Below, piece by piece: positions 16,381 through 24,889 of a DNA stretch of 39,663 bases (position 1 is the stretch's first letter; each line of letters opens with the position of its first letter). Location of the stretch: positions 1-39,663 of the forward strand of contig CANSNO010000013.1 in the NCBI GenBank assembly GCA_947648385.1, read 5' to 3'. This DNA comes from an uncultured Clostridia bacterium (GTDB taxonomy: Bacteria > Bacillota > Clostridia > Oscillospirales > Butyricicoccaceae). The notes beneath the pieces were generated by a model that had not been told where the DNA came from, searched no databases, and saw only the letters and a list, made by a program, of their open reading frames with translations. Position numbers and translations under genes: made by a program.

Positions 16381-17706
16381 ATGAACCATTCAAATAACCG
16401 CTATATATTTTTTCTCAGCCTTCTATGCCTTCTCTTTATGACGGGAACGGTGTTTTATTCGGCCAAGGCTGAAAAATACGGCAGATATATCGAATATTCC
16501 GACGAACGCTCCATGTCCGAGCTTGTGTCGGAGCTTTCTCAGATGGACAGCGCGCTGGCCAAGCTCAGATACGCGACGACGCCCCGAAGCTTCCAGACCA
16601 TATCGGCCAAGCTCTGGCAGAGCGCCGAAAACGCCAAAAGCTGTATGGCCGCCCTCTCCCTTCCCTCCAACGCACTTGAAAAAACACAGCGTTTTGTGGC
16701 CCAGACGGGCGACTTTGCCTATTATCTCCTCTTTGCCTCGTCGGGCGGCGACGAGATAAGCCGGGAAAACCTTGACGCCATCGGCAGTCTTTACGACGCC
16801 TCCGAAAAGGTAACGGCCGAGGTCAGCGCCGTCAAGCATCAGATGGACATCGGACAGATAGACCGCGGCGGCATAACTCAGGCCGTGAACACCGATGGCG
16901 CCCTTATGCTCAGCGACGGCCTCAGCGGCGTCGAGCAGGAGTTTCCGGAATATGCCACCCTTATCTACGACGGCCCCTTCTCCGAGCATCTCGCCTACGC
17001 CAAGCCGAAGCTTATAGAAAACCTGCCCGAGGTCACGATAGAAGAGGCCATGAAAAGCGCCTCGTCCTTCGCCGGCGTCCCCGTCACTTCGATATCGCTG
17101 CTTTATGAGGGCGGCGACAAGATAAAAAGCTACTGTTTTTCGGCCTCCAACGGCGCGACAATAGAAGTTTCAAAACAGGGCGGCATTATTTTCGACTACC
17201 GTCTTGACCGAACAGTGACAGAACCCACCCTTTCGCCCGAGCAGGCGTCGGCCGCCGCCGAGCAGTTTTTGGCTTCTCGCGGCTTCAAAAACATGAAAAA
17301 GAGCTATTACACCGTTTATGACGGCATGATGACGATAAATTACGCCTACACCCAAAACGACATCATTGTTTACGGCGACCTTATCAAGGTCAGCGTGGCT
17401 CTGGACAACGGCGATATCCTCGGCATGGAGGCCAGAGGTTATCTCATGAGCCACCGAAGCCGCACCCTGCCCCAGCCCAAGCTTTCGGCCGACGAGGGAC
17501 TGAAGATAATCAGCGGAAATCTGACCGTGCAGTCGGTCAATCTGGCCCTTATACCAACCTCCGGCCAAAACGAGGTGCTGTGCCACGAATATGTCTGCGA
17601 GGACAAAAACGGAATGCACGTCATAGTTTATGTAAACGCCCTCAGCGGTCAGGAGGAAAACATCTATATTCTCATCGAGGACGAAAACGGAACCCTCACC
17701 ATCTGA
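16381..17706 (+). CDS. ypeB: Germination protein YpeB
   Basis: YpeB is required in spores for localisation and stability of the cortex-lytic enzyme SleB. 441 aa: basic start, one membrane span at about residues 8-27, a helical N-terminal domain, then PepSY-type repeats at roughly 210-275, 280-360 and 365-441 (for example LSPEQASAAAEQFLASRGF). AGGAGG lies 5 nt before the ATG. In most spore formers sleB is directly upstream; here trpS is divergent upstream and birA follows, so sleB is not adjacent. A sigma-G-like GAATA-18-AAAAATA is present at 16324-16353 but is a weak match. Confidence 0.9.
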   Translation: MNHSNNRYIFFLSLLCLLFMTGTVFYSAKAEKYGRYIEYSDERSMSELVSELSQMDSALAKLRYATTPRSFQTISAKLWQSAENAKSCMAALSLPSNALEKTQRFVAQTGDFAYYLLFASSGGDEISRENLDAIGSLYDASEKVTAEVSAVKHQMDIGQIDRGGITQAVNTDGALMLSDGLSGVEQEFPEYATLIYDGPFSEHLAYAKPKLIENLPEVTIEEAMKSASSFAGVPVTSISLLYEGGDKIKSYCFSASNGATIEVSKQGGIIFDYRLDRTVTEPTLSPEQASAAAEQFLASRGFKNMKKSYYTVYDGMMTINYAYTQNDIIVYGDLIKVSVALDNGDILGMEARGYLMSHRSRTLPQPKLSADEGLKIISGNLTVQSVNLALIPTSGQNEVLCHEYVCEDKNGMHVIVYVNALSGQEENIYILIEDENGTLTI

Positions 17707-17712
17707 TATTTC

Positions 17713-17741
17713 TTGATTTCTCATCAGTCCCGTGATATTAT
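17713..17741 (+). promoter_or_regulatory. Sigma-A-type promoter for birA
   Basis: TTGATT (17713-17718), 17 bp, TATTAT (17736-17741) with TGA directly before it (extended -10). It lies between the ypeB stop and the birA start, about 22 nt upstream of the latter, giving birA separate vegetative expression. Confidence 0.75.
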
Positions 17742-17762
17742 CGGCATGAACGAGGTGAGAAA

Positions 17763-18560
17763 ATGGATAAGATTGAAAAGCTGTCCGCCGTCAGCATTGA
17801 ACGCCGTTTAAAGCACAGGGTGTTTGATTTCATCACCCTTGATGAAACGGGCAGTACAAACGACGACGCCAAAGTGCTGGCCGGACAGGGCGCGAAGGAG
17901 TTTACCGTCATAACGGCCGAAAGACAGACCAAAGGAAAGGGGCGTTTAGGCCGCCGTTTCTTTTCGCCGCAAAACACGGGGCTGTATTTCACCGTTATTC
18001 TGCGTCCCGAGCTTAAGCCCGAGGACTCTCTGCTCATCACCGCGGCGGCCGCCGTTTCGACCGCATCGGCCATAGAAAACACCTGCGGCAAAGAGTGCGG
18101 CATCAAATGGGTCAACGATATATACCTCGGCTCCAAAAAGGTGTGCGGAATACTGGCAGAAGCCAGTTTGGAGCCAAAAAACAGCAAGCTTGAATATGTC
18201 GTTCTCGGCATAGGGATAAATATTGCTCCGCCCGAGGGCGGCTTCCCCTCCGATATAACCGATATCGCCGCCTGCCTTTATCCCGACGGCGGCTGTCCGC
18301 CCGATATACGCGCCCCTCTTCTCGCCAATCTGCTGGACAATTTCTATGAGCTTTACAAAAGCCTGCCTCAAAAGGGCTTTCTGGACGAATACCGCAGGCG
18401 CAGTATTCTGACAGGCCGTGACGTGACGGTCATTCGTGGAGAAACTTCCTTTCCGGCTCATGTCGCGTCAATCGACGATGACTGCCGTCTGATAGTAAAG
18501 GGACAAAACGGCGAGACCTTTCCCCTTTCCGGCGGAGAGGTCAGCGTGAGACTCAAATAA
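17763..18560 (+). CDS. birA: Biotin--[acetyl-CoA-carboxylase] ligase, group I (no HTH)
   Basis: Makes biotinyl-AMP and attaches biotin to the carrier lysine of biotin-dependent carboxylases. 265 aa. The biotin-binding loop is GKGRLGRRFFSP (family GRGRxGR), then KWVNDIYLGSKKVCGILAE (family KWPND) and LGIGINI. The N-terminal winged helix of bifunctional BirA repressors is missing, so it is an enzyme only. GAGGTGAGAAA precedes the ATG. A strong terminator follows. Confidence 0.95.
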   Translation: MDKIEKLSAVSIERRLKHRVFDFITLDETGSTNDDAKVLAGQGAKEFTVITAERQTKGKGRLGRRFFSPQNTGLYFTVILRPELKPEDSLLITAAAAVSTASAIENTCGKECGIKWVNDIYLGSKKVCGILAEASLEPKNSKLEYVVLGIGINIAPPEGGFPSDITDIAACLYPDGGCPPDIRAPLLANLLDNFYELYKSLPQKGFLDEYRRRSILTGRDVTVIRGETSFPAHVASIDDDCRLIVKGQNGETFPLSGGEVSVRLK

Positions 18561-18563
18561 AAA

Positions 18564-18599
18564 GCGGCCGCGGAGCATTACCGCGGCCGTTTCTTTTTT
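18564..18599 (+). terminator. Bidirectional terminator between birA and the MFS gene
   Basis: Nine-base-pair stem CGGCCGCGG/CCGCGGCCG with a 7-nt loop, followed by TTTCTTTTTT on the plus strand and by CTTTTTATTT on the minus strand, so it can end both birA and the convergent MFS transcript. Confidence 0.88.
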
Positions 18600-18650
18600 A
18601 TGCACAAAACGCAAATCTCACTGTTTGAAAGCTATTATAAAAGCATTTTA

Positions 18651-19919
18651 TCATGCTTTCTTTTTGCGTCCGACAAGCAGATAGGCGACAAAAATCGTCA
18701 CAATATAAAGCAGTCCGGCGCCGAAGTACATTGTGCGGTAGCCTCCGAAATGGTCGGCAATGAATCCCCATGTCGGCGCTCCTATACCTGCGGCCACGTC
18801 ATAGGCGGCGTAATATGTAGATGTTGCCTTGCCCCTTCGGCTTTTGGCGGCGTCCTTGACGGCCAGCACGTTGAGCGCCGGAAAATAAAGTCCTCCTCCC
18901 AGTCCCCTTATGGCCGCTGCGGCAAACATCATGGAGTTGTTTGTCATGGTGGCAAGGAAGGCCATGGCCGTCATATCAAGAAGGAAGCCGAGGGCTATCG
19001 TCTTGAAAAGGCCGATTCTGGCCACCATTTTATTGGATATCAGTCTGGCAACTATCATAAAAACGGCCTGAATAGTGAAGAAATTGCCTATTGCCGTCAG
19101 GCCGATCGACACGCCGTATGGCGAGACATAATTAGTGATGGTCGTGGTGGACATGGTCAGCATCGTGGCGATAATGGCGGCCGGAACGGCTCTGCGGTCA
19201 AAGAACTTCCAGATAAAGCTCTTCTTTTCATCCTCGGCGGCCTCCTCTTCGGCCACGCGCTGGAACTCTATCTCCTCTTCCGTAAGGGAGCTTTCGGGAG
19301 AGTCGTCCTTTTCTCCGTCAGATTTTTTGCTCTTTCTCTCATAATTTACGGTCAGCGTTACGGCCACAGCGGCCATTATCAGCACAAAACCGAAAATGAA
19401 AAAGGAGCCTGTCTCCCCTTTTACAAGAAGGCTGACGCCGATGGCCGGGCCGATGGCTGTGGCAAGAGAGCTGAACAGGCCGTAATAACCCACGCCCTCG
19501 GCCATTCTGTCCTTATGCAGTACGTCGGGCACCATAGTGCCCGTGGCAATGCCCGTCAAAGAGGAGCCGAAGCCCTGAAAAAACCTGAGAATAACTATCA
19601 CGGCAATAGAGGACAGAGAATAGAACCCCAAAATGGGCAGGCCGAACATTGCAAGCCCCAAAAGGCACATGATTCTGCGGCCCTTTTTGTCTATGAGATT
19701 TCCGGCGAAAATCCTCATTATCATGGCGCATATGGTATAGCCCGAAGCCACCAGCCCCATTTGAGTGGCCGTAAAGCCGCGCTGCTGCAAATACTGCGGA
19801 AACGCCGACATAAACATCTGCATACTTATGCCCGAAAGGCAGGTTATCATGCCCACGCGGATAAAAATAAATGTCCATAAACGCGGTCTCTGACGGGAAA
19901 TCTGTTTTGGCTTGTCCAT
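18651..19919 (-). CDS. MFS transporter (12 spans, acidic central loop)
   Basis: Major facilitator superfamily protein, 422 aa, with two six-helix halves. The loop 2-3 motif is GNLIDKKGRRIMCLLG (family GxxxDRxGRR). The central cytosolic loop, at about residues 205-235, is long and strongly acidic (SLTEEEIEFQRVAEEEAAED). Substrate cannot be told; the general look is of a drug-efflux-like or unassigned MFS carrier. I start at ATG 19919 because the TTG at 19934 has no site; the site before 19919 is only a GGGGG. It follows the YegP-like gene by 24 nt and is probably co-transcribed. Confidence 0.88.
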   Translation of the reverse strand: MDKPKQISRQRPRLWTFIFIRVGMITCLSGISMQMFMSAFPQYLQQRGFTATQMGLVASGYTICAMIMRIFAGNLIDKKGRRIMCLLGLAMFGLPILGFYSLSSIAVIVILRFFQGFGSSLTGIATGTMVPDVLHKDRMAEGVGYYGLFSSLATAIGPAIGVSLLVKGETGSFFIFGFVLIMAAVAVTLTVNYERKSKKSDGEKDDSPESSLTEEEIEFQRVAEEEAAEDEKKSFIWKFFDRRAVPAAIIATMLTMSTTTITNYVSPYGVSIGLTAIGNFFTIQAVFMIVARLISNKMVARIGLFKTIALGFLLDMTAMAFLATMTNNSMMFAAAAIRGLGGGLYFPALNVLAVKDAAKSRRGKATSTYYAAYDVAAGIGAPTWGFIADHFGGYRTMYFGAGLLYIVTIFVAYLLVGRKKKA

Positions 19920-19943
19920 ATCCGTTGCCCCCAAGGTTGCTTT

Positions 19944-20306
19944 TTAGTTAAGGTCTTCTATATCTATCTCCAGCTCTGACATCTCTTTGGCCGCGTTGCG
20001 ACATTCGTCATAGGTGGCGAACCTGTCGCTGTAAGCCAACACCTCTCCGAAGGAGCCTTTGAGGAAAAACTCAAAGCCGTCCCCCTCTTTTACTATTTCA
20101 TATACGGCTTTGCCTATGCCGAAGTTCACCTGTTCCTCGGAAACCACGTCGGCATTCAGACATTCGCACACCGAGGCCAGCCCGTTTTTACAGGCGAAAA
20201 GGGTGTCAAAGCACTCTCCCTGAGCCAAGGCTCGTCCGTCACAGGAACAGAGCTTAAAATAAAACTCTCCCTCTTTGCTCCTGCTTATAACAAAATTGCC
20301 CTTCAT
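19944..20306 (-). CDS. YegP/DUF1508-like protein, two repeats
   Basis: 120-aa protein with two tandem copies of the short DUF1508 (UPF0339/YegP) beta-beta-alpha unit: GNFVISRSKEGEFYFKLCS with FDTLFACKNGLASV, and VYEIVKEGDGFEFFLKGSFG with FATYDECRNAAKEM. Members are small cytosolic proteins of unknown function. Start ATG 20306 follows GAGGTGA at 5 nt; the GTG at 20336 has none. Its own promoter lies at 20361-20388. Upstream of the MFS gene. Confidence 0.8.
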   Translation of the reverse strand: MKGNFVISRSKEGEFYFKLCSCDGRALAQGECFDTLFACKNGLASVCECLNADVVSEEQVNFGIGKAVYEIVKEGDGFEFFLKGSFGEVLAYSDRFATYDECRNAAKEMSELEIDIEDLN

Positions 20307-20360
20307 CAAACTCACCTCAAAAGTCTCGTTTTCCACGCGAAAAGAATGTGTCTTTTGAAT

Positions 20361-20388
20361 ATTGTATCATACTTTGGCCTTTTGTAAA
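20361..20388 (-). promoter_or_regulatory. Sigma-A-type promoter for the YegP-like/MFS pair
   Basis: Minus strand TTTACA (20383-20388), 16 bp, TACAAT (20361-20366) with TGA before the -10. It lies just past the terminator at 20424-20450. Confidence 0.65.
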
Positions 20389-20423
20389 ACACTTTTAAAA
20401 CCTTTTGTCAAAAAACTTTATTT

Positions 20424-20450
20424 AAAAAAAGCGGCGTGATACCACGCCGC
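20424..20450 (-). terminator. Terminator after the tex operon
   Basis: Minus-strand stem GCGGCGTG/CACGCCGC with loop GTAT followed by seven T, directly after the stop of the gene ending at 20456. Confidence 0.9.
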
Positions 20451-20455
20451 CAAAA

Positions 20456-21064
20456 CTATTTCAAAATCAAATACCCGTCTGCGAACTGAATATTATCAAA
20501 GATGACGCCCGTTGCCAGCATAAGCTTGTTAAGGCTTTTTGACAGCTCTGAAAAACACCCCTCGGCGGCCTTTGAGACGTCAAGCTCCATATCCCCCACC
20601 TTTACGGAGCCTACCGACAGGGCCAGCATACGGCTCTCGACGTCACAGGAACACACGGCCTCGACCCTTATATCCACTCTTCCCGGCAACAGCTTGAAAA
20701 AGAAGCCGCCGTCAAGCTCCACGCCCGCGTTTTCAAGATAATCTTTTATCTTTGATTTTGACGCTTTTGCGTCGACAGCCAGAGAACCGTCGGAGCTTAT
20801 CTCCACCTTTATGTCCTCAAGCGGAAACCCTTCGGGCAGATAACCGGATATCTGTTCCTCTATCATTCCACAGTCTATTCTGACACCGTCAACGGGCTGC
20901 CGGGCCGTCTCTCCTTTCGCGGATATTGACGGCGGAATATGTTCCGTCGCATTTCCTCCGCCGAAAAGCTCGTCGCAGGCCACCCTCCCGATAAGCAGCA
21001 TACACAAAAAGACGCAGAATATTGTAACGAAATTATAGACCTTTGCTTTTTTCTCAACAGACAT
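20456..21064 (-). CDS. Membrane-anchored extracytoplasmic protein, unknown (202 aa)
   Basis: Not recognised. One hydrophobic segment at about residues 10-28 (FVTIFCVFLCMLLIGRV) acts as anchor or signal; the rest is a soluble domain (GYLPEGFPLEDIKVEISSDG, then KLLPGRVDIRVEAVCSCDVE) that resembles lipid-binding or YpmS-like anchored domains only vaguely. The ribosome site AGAGGGGG is at 21072-21079, inside the 3' arm of a hairpin between tex and this gene, so translation may be limited. Ends TAG; terminator follows. Probably the last gene of the tex operon. Confidence 0.7.
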   Translation of the reverse strand: MSVEKKAKVYNFVTIFCVFLCMLLIGRVACDELFGGGNATEHIPPSISAKGETARQPVDGVRIDCGMIEEQISGYLPEGFPLEDIKVEISSDGSLAVDAKASKSKIKDYLENAGVELDGGFFFKLLPGRVDIRVEAVCSCDVESRMLALSVGSVKVGDMELDVSKAAEGCFSELSKSLNKLMLATGVIFDNIQFADGYLILK

Positions 21065-21070
21065 GACAAA

Positions 21071-21111
21071 ACCCCCTCTGGTATCAATAATACTTCAAGG
21101 GGGTCTTTTTT
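21071..21111. promoter_or_regulatory. Hairpin between tex and the next gene, covering its ribosome site
   Basis: ACCCCCT (21071-21077) pairs with AGGGGGT (21098-21104) and GTAT (21081-21084) with ATAC (21090-21093). On the plus strand it is followed by CTTTTTT like a terminator, though no plus gene ends here. On the minus strand, the direction of tex, the 3' arm is the ribosome site of the gene at 20456-21064 and is followed by only four T. Confidence 0.65.
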
Positions 21112-23260
21112 ATTCCTTATTTTCAAAAACTCTTTCAAGGGATATGCGCTTTCTTTCGGCGTCGACTTCTATTATTCTGACATTAAGTATGTCCCCCACC
21201 GAAACCTCGTCGGAAGCGTTTTTGACAAAATGCTTTGCCAGTTTGCTTATATGAATAAGACCGTCCTGATGCACTCCTATATCGACAAAGGCGCCGAAAT
21301 CGGCCACATTCCTCACTGTGCCTGTCAGCTCCATACCGGCCTTGAGGTCGTTTATATCGAGTATCTCGCTTTTGAGTATCGGCTGAGGAAGCTCGTCTCT
21401 GATATCCCTGCCCGGCTTTGAAAGCTCGGATATTATATCATTGAGGGTGGGAAGGCCGATTCCAAGCTTTGAGGCCATTGCCTGACGGTCGATTTCTTTA
21501 ACGGACGAGACAAAATCCGCGCCTTTTTCGCCAAAATCCTTTTCTTCAAAGCCCATTTCGGCCAAAAGCGCCTTGGCCGCCCCATAGGATTCGGGATGAA
21601 CGGCCGTGTTGTCAAGTATCTCGCAGCTTTCGGGCACACGGAGAAAACCGCTGCACTGAGTAAAAGCCTTTTCGCCTATTCCCTTGACCTTTTTTATCTC
21701 GGCGCGGCTTTTAAAAAGGCCGTTTTGACTTCTGTAATCACATATATTTTTGGCCGTTCGGGCGTTTATGCCGGCTATACGGGACAGAAGCGAAGGCGAA
21801 GCCGTGTTGATATCGACGCCCACAGAGGAAACACAGCTCTCCACCACCCCCTCAAGGGAGGCGTCAAGGCGTTTGGGGTCGATATCATGCTGGTATTGGC
21901 CGACGCCGATGGCCCTTGGCTCTATCTTGACAAGCTCGGCCATGGGGTCCTGAAGCCTTCTGGCAATGGAAACGGCGCTTCTCAACGAAACGTCGTATTC
22001 GGGAAACTCTTCAGTTCCGAGCTTGGAGGCCGAATATACCGAGGCTCCGGCCTCGCTGACTATAACATACCGCACGTCAAGCCCCATACGGGCTATCATA
22101 TCGGCGACAAATATCTCGCTTTCCTTTGAGGCCGTGCCGTTTCCGATGGATATAACGTCCACATGATGCTTTTTTATAAGAGCCGACAGCACCCTGCGCG
22201 CCTCCTCCTCTTTTTTCTGTGGCGGAGTGGGATATACGACTGTGACGTCAAGCACGTCGCCCTTCCGGTCGACGACGGCTATCTTGCACCCTGTTCTGTA
22301 AGCCGGGTCAAAGCCCATAACGACCTTCCCCTTGACGGGAGGCGTCATAAGCAGGCTCTTGAGATTGCCGCCGAACACCTCTATGGCCCTGTCCTCTCCG
22401 CGCTCGGTGGCCTCGCCCCTCAATTCCGTAGCAATAGAGGGAGCGATAAGACGGCGGTAGCTGTCCTCGACCGCGTCGCATAAATAGGGCGACCAAAGGC
22501 AGGCGCGGTTTTTCACGATATTGCTTTTCAGACGTGAGACAAGCTCCTCGGCGTCAATCTCCAGCTTGACCGAAAGAAAGCCCTCCTTCTCGCCCCTGTT
22601 GACGGCGAGAATCCTGTGAGAAGGTATTTTCGCAACAGGCTCGGAGTACTTGTAATACAAGCGGTAGACAGAATCCTCCTCCGTCTTGCCCTTTGTCGCG
22701 ATAAAGCCCTTTCGACGGGTGAAATCCCTTATCCAACGCCTGATATCCGCCCTTTCGGATATCTCCTCGGCGATTATGTCCTTGGCTCCGTCAAGAGCAT
22801 CCTCAACGCTTGTTACTCCCTTATCCTCATTTATGAAACGCGCGGCCTCTTTAAGAGGGTCTTCTCTCCCCTGCGCTTTCATCAGCTCGGCCAGAGGCCT
22901 CAACCCTTTCTCTTCCGCCATGGTGGCCCTCGTCCTTCTTTTGGGCCTGAAAGGGCGGTATATGTCGTCTATCTCCGAAACGGTCGACGCTTTTTCAAGA
23001 GCCGCCGATATTTCATCCGTCAGCTTGCCCTGCTCGCCGATAAGGCGTCTGACGTCCTCCTTGCGCGCCTCGACATTTCTTAGCGCGTTTAGGCGCTGTT
23101 CAAGAACGCGAAGCTGTTCGTCGGTCAGGTTGCCCGTGGCTTCCTTGCGGTACCGCGAGATAAAGGGCACCGTGTTCCCCTCGTCAAGCAGCTCGACAGC
23201 CTTTTGCACGCGGCTTTCCGTAACGGCCAGTTCAGAAGCAATAACAGAAATAATATTCAA
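21110..23260 (-). CDS. tex: Tex family RNA-binding transcription accessory protein
   Basis: 716-aa Tex/YhgF protein, a nucleic-acid-binding factor related to Spt6. Domains in order: N-terminal helical region (VPFISRYRKEATGNLTDEQL), YqgF/RNase H-like domain (VMGFDPAYRTGCKIAVVDRK), helix-hairpin-helix (INTASPSLLSRIAGINARTA), and a C-terminal S1 domain (GTVRNVADFGAFVDIGVHQD). The start is TTG 23260 with GGAGG 7 nt upstream; the TTG overlaps the TGA of a 44-codon ORF (TTGA). Length is normal. Confidence 0.96.
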   Translation of the reverse strand: MNIISVIASELAVTESRVQKAVELLDEGNTVPFISRYRKEATGNLTDEQLRVLEQRLNALRNVEARKEDVRRLIGEQGKLTDEISAALEKASTVSEIDDIYRPFRPKRRTRATMAEEKGLRPLAELMKAQGREDPLKEAARFINEDKGVTSVEDALDGAKDIIAEEISERADIRRWIRDFTRRKGFIATKGKTEEDSVYRLYYKYSEPVAKIPSHRILAVNRGEKEGFLSVKLEIDAEELVSRLKSNIVKNRACLWSPYLCDAVEDSYRRLIAPSIATELRGEATERGEDRAIEVFGGNLKSLLMTPPVKGKVVMGFDPAYRTGCKIAVVDRKGDVLDVTVVYPTPPQKKEEEARRVLSALIKKHHVDVISIGNGTASKESEIFVADMIARMGLDVRYVIVSEAGASVYSASKLGTEEFPEYDVSLRSAVSIARRLQDPMAELVKIEPRAIGVGQYQHDIDPKRLDASLEGVVESCVSSVGVDINTASPSLLSRIAGINARTAKNICDYRSQNGLFKSRAEIKKVKGIGEKAFTQCSGFLRVPESCEILDNTAVHPESYGAAKALLAEMGFEEKDFGEKGADFVSSVKEIDRQAMASKLGIGLPTLNDIISELSKPGRDIRDELPQPILKSEILDINDLKAGMELTGTVRNVADFGAFVDIGVHQDGLIHISKLAKHFVKNASDEVSVGDILNVRIIEVDAERKRISLERVFENKE

Positions 23261-23391
23261 GATAAATCCTCCATCATGTCGTCAAGCTCACAAAGAGCCT
23301 CTCCCTCGTTATCGGCGCTGAGGATAAACTGTCCCCAGCCGTCGTAAACCTCTATATGACCCATAACATTGACAAATCTGAAATCTTTCAT
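23257..23391 (-). CDS. 44-aa small protein coupled to tex
   Basis: Reads MKDFRFVNVMGHIEVYDGWG, then QFILSADNEGEALCELDDMM and EDLS. AAGAGGT stands 7 nt before the ATG at 23391. The stop TGA overlaps the tex TTG start by one base pair step (TTGA), and the tex ribosome site GGAGG lies within its last codons, so it looks like a real gene translationally coupled to tex. The predicted fold is a short beta pair and a helix. Function unknown. It is shorter than a usual ORF cutoff and easily missed. Confidence 0.7.
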   Translation of the reverse strand: MKDFRFVNVMGHIEVYDGWGQFILSADNEGEALCELDDMMEDLS

Positions 23392-23499
23392 AATATATAC
23401 CTCTTTTCTTTATGGGTATATATTATTACTTTTGCTGTCCTTTTAGCAGGATATCGGGCTCAGCTATTTTATTTTACCATGTTTAGCACAGCTTGGCTA

Positions 23500-23528
23500 T
23501 TGCTTTTAAAGGATTTATCATATATAAT
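23500..23528 (+). promoter_or_regulatory. Sigma-A-type promoter for the amidohydrolase
   Basis: TTGCTT (23500-23505), 17 bp, TATAAT (23523-23528), about 34 nt before the ATG at 23562. Confidence 0.8.
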
Positions 23529-23561
23529 TTTATTATCTTTTTCAGAAAGGCGGAACACATC

Positions 23562-24773
23562 ATGAAAACAGCAATAAAATGCGGCAGGCTTTTCAATTCT
23601 CAGGACGGAACGGTTTCCGAGAATATGCTTGTCGTCGTCGACGGTAAAAAAATCGCCGAAGTCATTCCCTGCCCCGAAAATATCTCTCCCGAATATAAGG
23701 TCATCGACCTCTCGGACAGCTTTGTCATGCCCGGCCTTATCGACGCTCATGTCCATCTTGGCAGCACGGGCCACAACGATCCCTATTCGGCCTCACAGGG
23801 CCTGCTGGGTGACATGGTGTGTACAGCCCTTGAGAACGCCAAAACCGACCTTATGGCCGGCTTTACCACTGTCCGCGACTGCGGCAGTCAGGGCTTCGTC
23901 AATGTCTCGGTCAAGCGCGCCATCGCGGCCGGAAGATTCCCCGGTTCAAGGGTCTACGCGTCGGGCGGCGGCATAAGCTCGACAGGCGGCCATGCCGACA
24001 GCCATTTCAGCCCCTATATTTCCACCAACCTCCATCCCGGCCCCGCTGACGGCCCCTATGAGGCGCGCAGACTGGCGAGATACAATCTCAAATACGGAGC
24101 CGACTTTATCAAGGTCATGGCCACAGGCGGCGTCATGTCCCTCGGCACGACGGTCGGCTCCCAGCAGCTTACACAGGACGAGCTGGACGCCATATGCGAA
24201 ATAGCCCGTATGTACGGCGTGCATACGGCGGCTCATGCCCACGGCACCGACGGCATCAAAGCCGCCGCTAGAGCCGGTATCACCTCTATCGAGCACGGCA
24301 TGATGCTTGACGACGAGGCCATCGATCTCTTCCTTGAACACGGCACATACCACACCCCCACCATCATCGCCGCCGAGAGAATCATCGTCTGCGGCCCCGA
24401 CATGGGACTTCAGGGCTGGATGATAGACAAAGCCAAGCAGGTTTATGAACGCCATGAATGGGGCATCAGAGAGGGTCTCAAGCGTGGCGTCAAGCACACC
24501 TTCGGCACCGACTCCGGCACTCCCTCCAACTTCTACGGCAAGCAGGGCTATGAGTTCGAGCTGATGTGCAAGTTCGGCTTCACACCTGTCCAGGCCCTGA
24601 CGGCCGCCACAAAGACAAACGCCGAGCTGCTGAGCGCCACCGACACCCTCGGTTCGGTCGAGGCCGGAAAGCTGGCCGACATTGTTGCCTTCAAGGGCGA
24701 TCCCCTCAAGGATATCACCGTAATGAAGGACTGCGCCTTTGTCATGAAGGAAGGCGTCGTTTACAAGGACTAA
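23562..24773 (+). CDS. Amidohydrolase (imidazolonepropionase/Xaa-Pro dipeptidase-like)
   Basis: 403-aa metal-dependent amidohydrolase. Metal ligands visible: HxH in DAHVHLG (H63, H65), a lysine in FIKVMATGG (about K184, probably carboxylated), H225 and H227 in TAAHAHG, H245 in IEHG, and the catalytic aspartate in GTDSGTP (about D316). The GGHADSH insert and overall pattern match the group often annotated as Xaa-Pro dipeptidase-like amidohydrolases; actual substrate (peptide, arylamide or cyclic amide) cannot be told. The ATG at 23562 has AAGGCGG 8 nt upstream; the frame to 23493 crosses the promoter. Codon use is very regular with many C-ending codons, suggesting strong expression. Monocistronic with own promoter and terminator. 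Confidence 0.9.
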   Translation: MKTAIKCGRLFNSQDGTVSENMLVVVDGKKIAEVIPCPENISPEYKVIDLSDSFVMPGLIDAHVHLGSTGHNDPYSASQGLLGDMVCTALENAKTDLMAGFTTVRDCGSQGFVNVSVKRAIAAGRFPGSRVYASGGGISSTGGHADSHFSPYISTNLHPGPADGPYEARRLARYNLKYGADFIKVMATGGVMSLGTTVGSQQLTQDELDAICEIARMYGVHTAAHAHGTDGIKAAARAGITSIEHGMMLDDEAIDLFLEHGTYHTPTIIAAERIIVCGPDMGLQGWMIDKAKQVYERHEWGIREGLKRGVKHTFGTDSGTPSNFYGKQGYEFELMCKFGFTPVQALTAATKTNAELLSATDTLGSVEAGKLADIVAFKGDPLKDITVMKDCAFVMKEGVVYKD

Positions 24774-24789
24774 TATTAACCCAACAAGG

Positions 24790-24815
24790 GGGCGGCCCGA
24801 AGGCCGCCCTTTTTT
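24790..24815 (+). terminator. Terminator of the amidohydrolase gene
   Basis: Stem GGGCGGCC/GGCCGCCC with tetraloop CGAA and six T, 17 nt after the stop. The next promoter begins 3 nt later. Confidence 0.92.
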
Positions 24816-24817
24816 AT

Positions 24818-24846
24818 TTGCTTATTTTTTCTGTTTGTAGTATAAT
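24818..24846 (+). promoter_or_regulatory. Sigma-A-type promoter for the DEAD-box gene
   Basis: TTGCTT (24818-24823), 17 bp, TATAAT (24841-24846). Same -35 and -10 as the promoter at 23500. The 5' leader is about 37 nt. Confidence 0.82.
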
Positions 24847-24889
24847 TTAATATCGACAGGAAAAAAGACAAAGATTCAGGAGATAAAAT

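Noticed and set aside
18564..18590. GC palindrome with a NotI-like core as an operator or recombination site
   Set aside because: It is fully explained as the stem of a bidirectional terminator with T runs on both sides.
18600..19880. 426-codon open frame on the plus strand
   Set aside because: It is the antisense of the MFS gene; its product is rich in His, Gly, Arg and Lys without any fold, while the minus strand has a clear 12-span transporter with start and terminator.
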